From SIG673 sp045658525 (GTDB taxonomy: Bacteria > Bacillota > Clostridia > Oscillospirales > CAG-272): a DNA stretch of 5,014 bases. How positions within the stretch are numbered: position 1 is the first letter of the stretch; each line of letters begins with the position of its first letter. Under the pieces are notes generated by a model. That model worked only from the letters and a program-made list of their open reading frames with translations, did not search any database and was not told the origin of the DNA. A program made the position numbers and the translations under genes. The stretch lies in the NCBI GenBank assembly GCA_045658525.1, contig JAZOVD010000085.1, positions 1 through 5,014 on the forward strand, written 5' to 3'. Below are positions 4,990 through 5,014 of this stretch, in pieces.

Positions 4990-5014
4990 ATCCTTACATA
5001 CTTTGACAACCGTG

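Larger units (their letters stand above)
4802..5014. mobile_element. Putative end of an element integrated in tRNA-Ser
   Basis: About 210 bases without a protein gene, starting at the broken anticodon loop of tRNA-Ser. They hold two families of short direct repeats (4831-4847 and 4908-4935), an inverted pair TTTTCCG/CGGAAAA (4870-4876 and 4906-4912) and a strong rightward promoter at the edge. This is the layout expected of an integrase attachment site: core in the tRNA, arm sites alongside. With the 3' tRNA half on the left, the element should extend to the right, with the complete tRNA-Ser at its far end. No integrase gene is in view, so this is an inference. Confidence 0.5.

Overview
The window reads as chromosomal DNA of a low-to-mid GC Firmicute, most likely a gut or rumen Clostridia/Oscillospiraceae (Ruminococcus-like) bacterium. 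The evidence is an aspS-gatC operon under a T-box riboswitch, strong AGGAGG-type ribosome binding sites, consensus sigma-A promoters, a GH130 mannoside phosphorylase-type gene and a DUF6809-type small gene. No species can be assigned from sequence alone.

Left half (minus strand, about 3017 down to 18): a perfect TTGACA-17-TATAAT promoter drives a T-box leader ending in a strong intrinsic terminator, followed by aspS (aspartyl-tRNA synthetase), gatC (amidotransferase subunit C) and a 195-residue GatA-like protein. The specifier triplet reads AAC (Asn), not an Asp codon. The synthetase carries His31, the residue linked to non-discriminating AspRS. Together these say the operon makes Asn-tRNA(Asn) indirectly (Asp-tRNA(Asn), then amidation) and is induced by uncharged tRNA(Asn). 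The GatA-like protein is the oddest gene here: it covers only about the second quarter to half of GatA and has lost the catalytic Lys, the Gly/Ser-rich loop and the nucleophilic Ser. It is an intact, well-initiated ORF, so it looks like a retained pseudoenzyme rather than decay. Any full-length gatA/gatB would lie to the left of the window.

Middle (3043-4713): a GH130 family glycoside phosphorylase/hydrolase gene lies downstream of, and probably co-oriented in one transcript with, a small XRE-type repressor. Divergent from the repressor is an 89-residue DUF6809-like protein. The spacer between the two carries two copies of the operator ATCTCA-N3-TGWGAT, 25 bp apart, sitting on the promoter of the DUF6809-like gene.

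Right end (4714-5014): no protein gene. It holds a hairpin terminator and the 3' half of a tRNA-Ser(CGA) gene on the minus strand that stops at the anticodon loop. Beyond it come two sets of short direct repeats and a strong rightward promoter at the window edge. This fits one end (att site) of an element integrated in a tRNA-Ser gene, the body of which would lie to the right, outside the window.
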